Part shown: piece after piece, positions 61,478 through 64,000 of the stretch
Layout of the letters: each line of letters opens with the position of its first letter
Numbering within the stretch: the first letter of the stretch is position 1
DNA from: Iocasia fonsfrigidae
GTDB lineage: Bacteria; Bacillota; Halanaerobiia; Halanaerobiales; DTU029
DNA: 64,000 nucleotides
Direction of reading: 5' to 3'
Assembly (NCBI RefSeq): GCF_017751145.1
Contig: NZ_CP046640.1
Coordinates: 3,452,137-3,516,136, forward strand
Program-made: the position numbers and the translations under genes
The notes under the pieces: generated by a model
The model's input: the letters and a program-made list of their open reading frames with translations, nothing else
Told to the model about the DNA's origin: nothing
The model's database searches: none

Positions 61478-62329
61478 TTAAGCCCCAACCCTATCCCCCT
61501 TAATCCTATTATCTTCGCTCCCTTTATCCTTCAAGCTAAATTTAAAGGTATCACCCCTGAGACCACGCCTTAATGTTTCAAGGGCTAAAATTTCATCTAC
61601 TGCTATATTACCCAGGTTGACATTTGATCCTAATTTACGAATCAAACTAAGCTGTTGTTTTTTAAGTGGTGCTTCCCAGAGTAAAACATCTCTATTAGAA
61701 CCAACTGTTACAAGTATATCATCCACCATTCCCATATCAATGCTTCCATCCTCATGATAGATTGATACCCCTCTACCAGATTCCCTGCCTTCAATAATAA
61801 TTCTATATGCACCAGCAGATATATCGTCCTTGATCTGATCCTGCATCTCTTCAACAGTAAGTGCATCAGCTTTATCTTTTTTACCAACCTCAGTAAACAC
61901 CTTAAAACCAAGTGAATTGGCCTTATAGATAGTTTCTCTCCTGAGTTTAGGTGAAATATCTATTGTACCATTAGATATCTCAACAGCTGTAAACCCTAAC
62001 TGTTTTGCCCGGAAAAGGAAATCATTAATCTTACTTTGATCAAGGGCAACTTCAAACAGCGTACCCCCAGGGTAAACATCAATATTATATTCCAGAGCTA
62101 TTTTAATTTTATCACACAACACCTTATCCGGATATAGTAATGATGTCCCAAAAGTAAACTTTAGTATGTCTATATAGTCACCAGCTATCTTAAGAATATC
62201 CCTCAATTCTCCAGGACCAACCCCTTTATCAAGAACCATAGTAAGGCCTTTATTTCTGGGCTTATTTACCCTACCTTTAAGAGGGTCACTAATATCAATA
62301 CCCCAACCATTGTAACAGCCTTTCTCCAC
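61478..62329 (-). CDS. comA: Phosphosulfolactate synthase (ComA family)
   Basis: A 283-aa TIM-barrel enzyme that joins sulfite to phosphoenolpyruvate to give (R)-phosphosulfolactate. Family features: GLTMVLDKGVGPGELRDIL, LKFTFGTSLLYPD, VYPGGTLFEVALDQ, FTAVEISNGTIDI, VFTEVGKKD and IIEGRESGRGVS. In Bacillus the homologue serves 3-sulfolactate made for spores. The frame extends to 62419, but the GTG at 62329 has GAGGAG 8 bases upstream, and a perfect sigma-K-like promoter at 62369-62396 lies inside the extension, so the longer form would not be transcribed. The downstream phosphatase and dehydrogenase are not in the window. Confidence 0.9.
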   Translation of the reverse strand: MEKGCYNGWGIDISDPLKGRVNKPRNKGLTMVLDKGVGPGELRDILKIAGDYIDILKFTFGTSLLYPDKVLCDKIKIALEYNIDVYPGGTLFEVALDQSKINDFLFRAKQLGFTAVEISNGTIDISPKLRRETIYKANSLGFKVFTEVGKKDKADALTVEEMQDQIKDDISAGAYRIIIEGRESGRGVSIYHEDGSIDMGMVDDILVTVGSNRDVLLWEAPLKKQQLSLIRKLGSNVNLGNIAVDEILALETLRRGLRGDTFKFSLKDKGSEDNRIKGDRVGA

Positions 62330-62368
62330 ATCTCCCACTCCTCTTCTTGAGATAATATAGAACAATAA

Positions 62369-62396
62369 TATTTTATGCAGGAGATAAATATATCGT
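62369..62396 (-). promoter_or_regulatory. Sigma-K-like promoter of comA
   Basis: Minus strand AC (62396-62395), 17 bp, CATAAAATA (62377-62369), an exact match; the GTG start lies 40 bp downstream. Confidence 0.7.
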
Positions 62397-62448
62397 GAAG
62401 AGTAAAGTGACTTCGCCACCCAGACTTAATCAATAATTAATTTTTCCA

Positions 62449-62572
62449 GACAGATATATTTGTTGTACGACTCTAAAAATTATCTGTAGGCAGGAAGCCG
62501 GAGGGTAATTTCTCGACAGTAAGCGGAGGTAGGACACCGCAGCGCACGACAAGGAAAACAAATATATCTGTC
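62449..62572. repeat. 124-bp inverted-repeat element with GC-rich core
   Basis: Perfect 16-bp terminal inverted repeats GACAGATATATTTGTT (62449-62464) and its complement (62557-62572) enclose a GC-rich centre unlike the surrounding sequence, with inner stems such as AAATTA/TAATTT. No ORF. Size and form resemble the element at 31208, though the sequence differs. It may be a MITE or a structured RNA. Confidence 0.6.
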
Positions 62573-62619
62573 GGTCTTCAAAGTTATCCACAATTTCAAA
62601 ATCATAATTTCCCTGAACA

Positions 62620-62656
62620 AAAAAAGACTACCCTTTCAAACAGGTAGCCTTTTTAG
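62620..62656 (-). terminator. Terminator of the transaldolase-like gene
   Basis: GGCTACC and GGTAGTC pair (one G-U) around a 10-nt loop; on the minus strand seven T follow. Confidence 0.8.
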
Positions 62657-62676
62657 CATTAACATATTATCTAAAT

Positions 62677-63321
62677 TTAGTTCCTACTCTCCCAATCAGC
62701 CAGAAACCTTTCAATACCCTCATCTGTCTTGGGATGCTTAACCATTTTCTTTAGGACATCATATGGTACTGTGGCAATATCAGAACCTGCCTTAGCAGCT
62801 GCCAGTACATGTTCAGGATGACGGATACTGGCAGAGATAATTTTAGTTTCAATATTAAAGATTTTAAAGATGTCAGCTATATCTTTTACCAGCTGCATAC
62901 CATCCATACCAATATCATCAAGTCTACCAACAAAGGGACTAACAAAGGTAGCCCCTGCCCTGGCTGCTAGCAAAGCCTGGTTGGCAGAGAAAACAAGGGT
63001 AACATTTGTCTTTATTCCTTCAGCTGATAATGTTTTTACAGCACTTAAACCCTCTGGTGTCATAGGTATCTTAATTACTACATTATCACCTATTTTGGCA
63101 AGCTCTCTAGCCTCTTTCACCATACCTTCTGCTTCTAAGCTGATAACCTCAGCACTTATGGGCCCTGGAACCATCTCAGTAATCTGTTTAATAACATCCT
63201 CAAATTCAACATCGCCTTCTTTAGCGATTAAACTGGGATTGGTGGTAACTCCAGATAAAATACCCCATTCCTTAATTTCCCTTATTTCGTCTAGATTTGC
63301 TGTGTCAATAAAAAACTCCAT
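62677..63321 (-). CDS. Transaldolase/fructose-6-phosphate aldolase family (TalC type)
   Basis: A 214-aa short transaldolase-family enzyme. The Schiff-base lysine is Lys84 in [11 protein letters not shown]. Other motifs: [64 protein letters not shown], and the C-terminal [20 protein letters not shown]. Small enzymes of this type act as transaldolase (moving dihydroxyacetone) or as fructose-6-phosphate aldolase; sequence alone does not settle it. AGGAGG lies before the ATG. Single gene with its own terminator. It could supply pentose phosphates alongside the split transketolase elsewhere in the window. Confidence 0.93.
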   Translation of the reverse strand: MEFFIDTANLDEIREIKEWGILSGVTTNPSLIAKEGDVEFEDVIKQITEMVPGPISAEVISLEAEGMVKEARELAKIGDNVVIKIPMTPEGLSAVKTLSAEGIKTNVTLVFSANQALLAARAGATFVSPFVGRLDDIGMDGMQLVKDIADIFKIFNIETKIISASIRHPEHVLAAAKAGSDIATVPYDVLKKMVKHPKTDEGIERFLADWESRN

Positions 63322-63579
63322 CTGTTTTCCTCCTAGTATTTTATTTTAAGGAAAGTTTATTACATCTTCCCTTAATTTATAAATTTACCTTTTCAGGTAT
63401 TTTATAAACATCTACTATATAAATATTTTAATCCAAAAACACTGAATTTTTGAGTTTGATATACCATTTTATGGTTCAATTGTCAGTAATAGTACATTGA
63501 AACTCACTGCTTTAATTTATTATAATAGTTTATGTAACATATGTTATTTGAATATAATCTAAGAAAGGGAGCTATCTTT

Positions 63580-64000
63580 ATGCATTTTTTCCATAAATAT
63601 AAAAAACTATTAGCCATTTTACTGATATTCTTTATTTCTCTACCCTTTCCACTCGTTTTATCATCCAATATAGTTTACGCTGATAATGGGGATAGTGGGC
63701 ACCCCTCATGGCTTAAAGGAATTTTACTTATTCTCATCTCCTTTATTATAAATAATTTTGTAGAAAAAAACAACACTATTGATGAAAATAATGGAGGGAT
63801 AATTGATGACAAACCATTATTAGATGACCTGGAGGGGGCAGGAAAAAACCTATCACGTGAAGTACTCGGATATTATGTTAACTGGTTAAGCCCTAATGCC
63901 AGTTCCTTTGACGCCCTAAAGACAAACCACAACCAACTTGATTATATAGCCCCTTTCTGGTATACAATAAACCCTGATGGAGGAATTGAAGAACGATATG
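63580..64000 (+). CDS. Secreted GH18-like protein, N-terminal part (cut by window edge)
   Basis: ATG at 63580 with AAAGGGAG upstream; open to the window end (140 codons). A signal peptide (FHKYKKLLAILLIFFISLPF, cleaved about residue 36 after VYA) is followed by a second hydrophobic stretch (GILLILISFIINNF), a linker, and the start of a GH18 barrel of the YaaH/spore-germination type (EVLGYYVNWLSPNASSFDAL, then LDYIAPFWYTINPDGG). It is probably a cell-wall or spore-cortex glycosidase. CATATGTTA at 63538 resembles a sporulation -10, but no matching -35 was found. The catalytic motif lies outside the window. Confidence 0.8.
   Translation, partial: MHFFHKYKKLLAILLIFFISLPFPLVLSSNIVYADNGDSGHPSWLKGILLILISFIINNFVEKNNTIDENNGGIIDDKPLLDDLEGAGKNLSREVLGYYVNWLSPNASSFDALKTNHNQLDYIAPFWYTINPDGGIEERY

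Noticed and set aside
62330-62419. Thirty-residue N-terminal extension of the ComA-family protein
   Set aside because: No ribosome site at its start, the sigma-K-like promoter lies within it, and the family begins near the GTG at 62329.
62870-63349. 159-codon plus-strand frame opposite the transaldolase-like gene
   Set aside because: No ribosome site and fully antisense to a highly conserved enzyme.
63538-63546. CATATGTTA ahead of the secreted GH18 gene as a sigma-E or sigma-K site
   Set aside because: Neither AC at 17 bp nor a sigma-E type -35 at 14-15 bp is present.

Overview
The window looks like chromosome from a low-GC, endospore-forming, Gram-positive anaerobe. The evidence is strong AGGAGG-type ribosome sites, a GlnR/GlnA pair, yabG-veg-rsmA, SPOCS (DUF3794)/LysM spore-envelope proteins, and many sites matching the mother-cell sigma-K promoter (AC-N16/17-CATANNNTA). 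A Halanaerobiales-like bacterium is my best guess, but nothing here proves the order. Most genes lie on the minus strand. I saw no rRNA, tRNA, CRISPR array, phage or intact transposase.

Layout. 1-4.5 kb: glnA (cut by the window edge) and glnR, a two-P-loop ATPase, a MobA-like nucleotidyltransferase and ispE. 4.5-14.5 kb: a sugar-acid or polyol catabolic operon with a TRAP transporter, SDR, VOC protein, split transketolase, iron alcohol dehydrogenase and, beyond a terminator-like hairpin, a LarA-type racemase. A GntR regulator sits upstream, flanked by a 53-bp palindrome and TTAATGC repeats. 14.9-20.9 kb: a secreted phosphatase/nuclease-like protein, an L,D-transpeptidase, a Ca/H antiporter, and two sulfotransferases with two GT2 glycosyltransferases. 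21-28.9 kb: four consecutive SPOCS proteins, a 32-codon ORF and an unknown 136-aa protein, most behind sigma-K-like promoters. 28.9-31.2 kb: a CAP-domain protein and LiaF/PspC-like envelope-stress membrane proteins.

31.4-45.9 kb is a phosphate-starvation locus: phoU, pstB, EAL protein, YibE/F protein, alkaline phosphatase, chemoreceptor, pstA, pstC, pstS, phoR, phoP and a Na/Pi cotransporter. Four transcription units carry 11-bp-period TTAACA arrays (Pho boxes). 46-55.6 kb is a seven-gene operon (trypsin-like protease, GH18, sugar nucleotidyltransferase, four glycosyltransferase proteins) behind a near-consensus sigma-K site, most simply a spore-surface glycan locus. 55.7-58.4 kb: veg with tandem sigma-A promoters, yabG with a perfect sigma-K site, ykuK, rsmA. 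58.6-64 kb: a two-gene sporulation-type operon, an MFS exporter, a 49-codon ORF, a DUF441 protein, phosphosulfolactate synthase behind a perfect sigma-K site, a transaldolase-like aldolase, and the 5' end of a secreted GH18 protein.

The most interesting theme is the repeated sigma-K-like signal. It appears to tie the SPOCS array, a sulfotransferase/glycosyltransferase pair, a large glycan operon, a sulfolactate-pathway enzyme and several unknown small proteins into one late mother-cell programme. This would be consistent with a sulfated, glycosylated spore outer layer that I do not recognise as described. Function is inferred from motifs and family knowledge; no searches were run.
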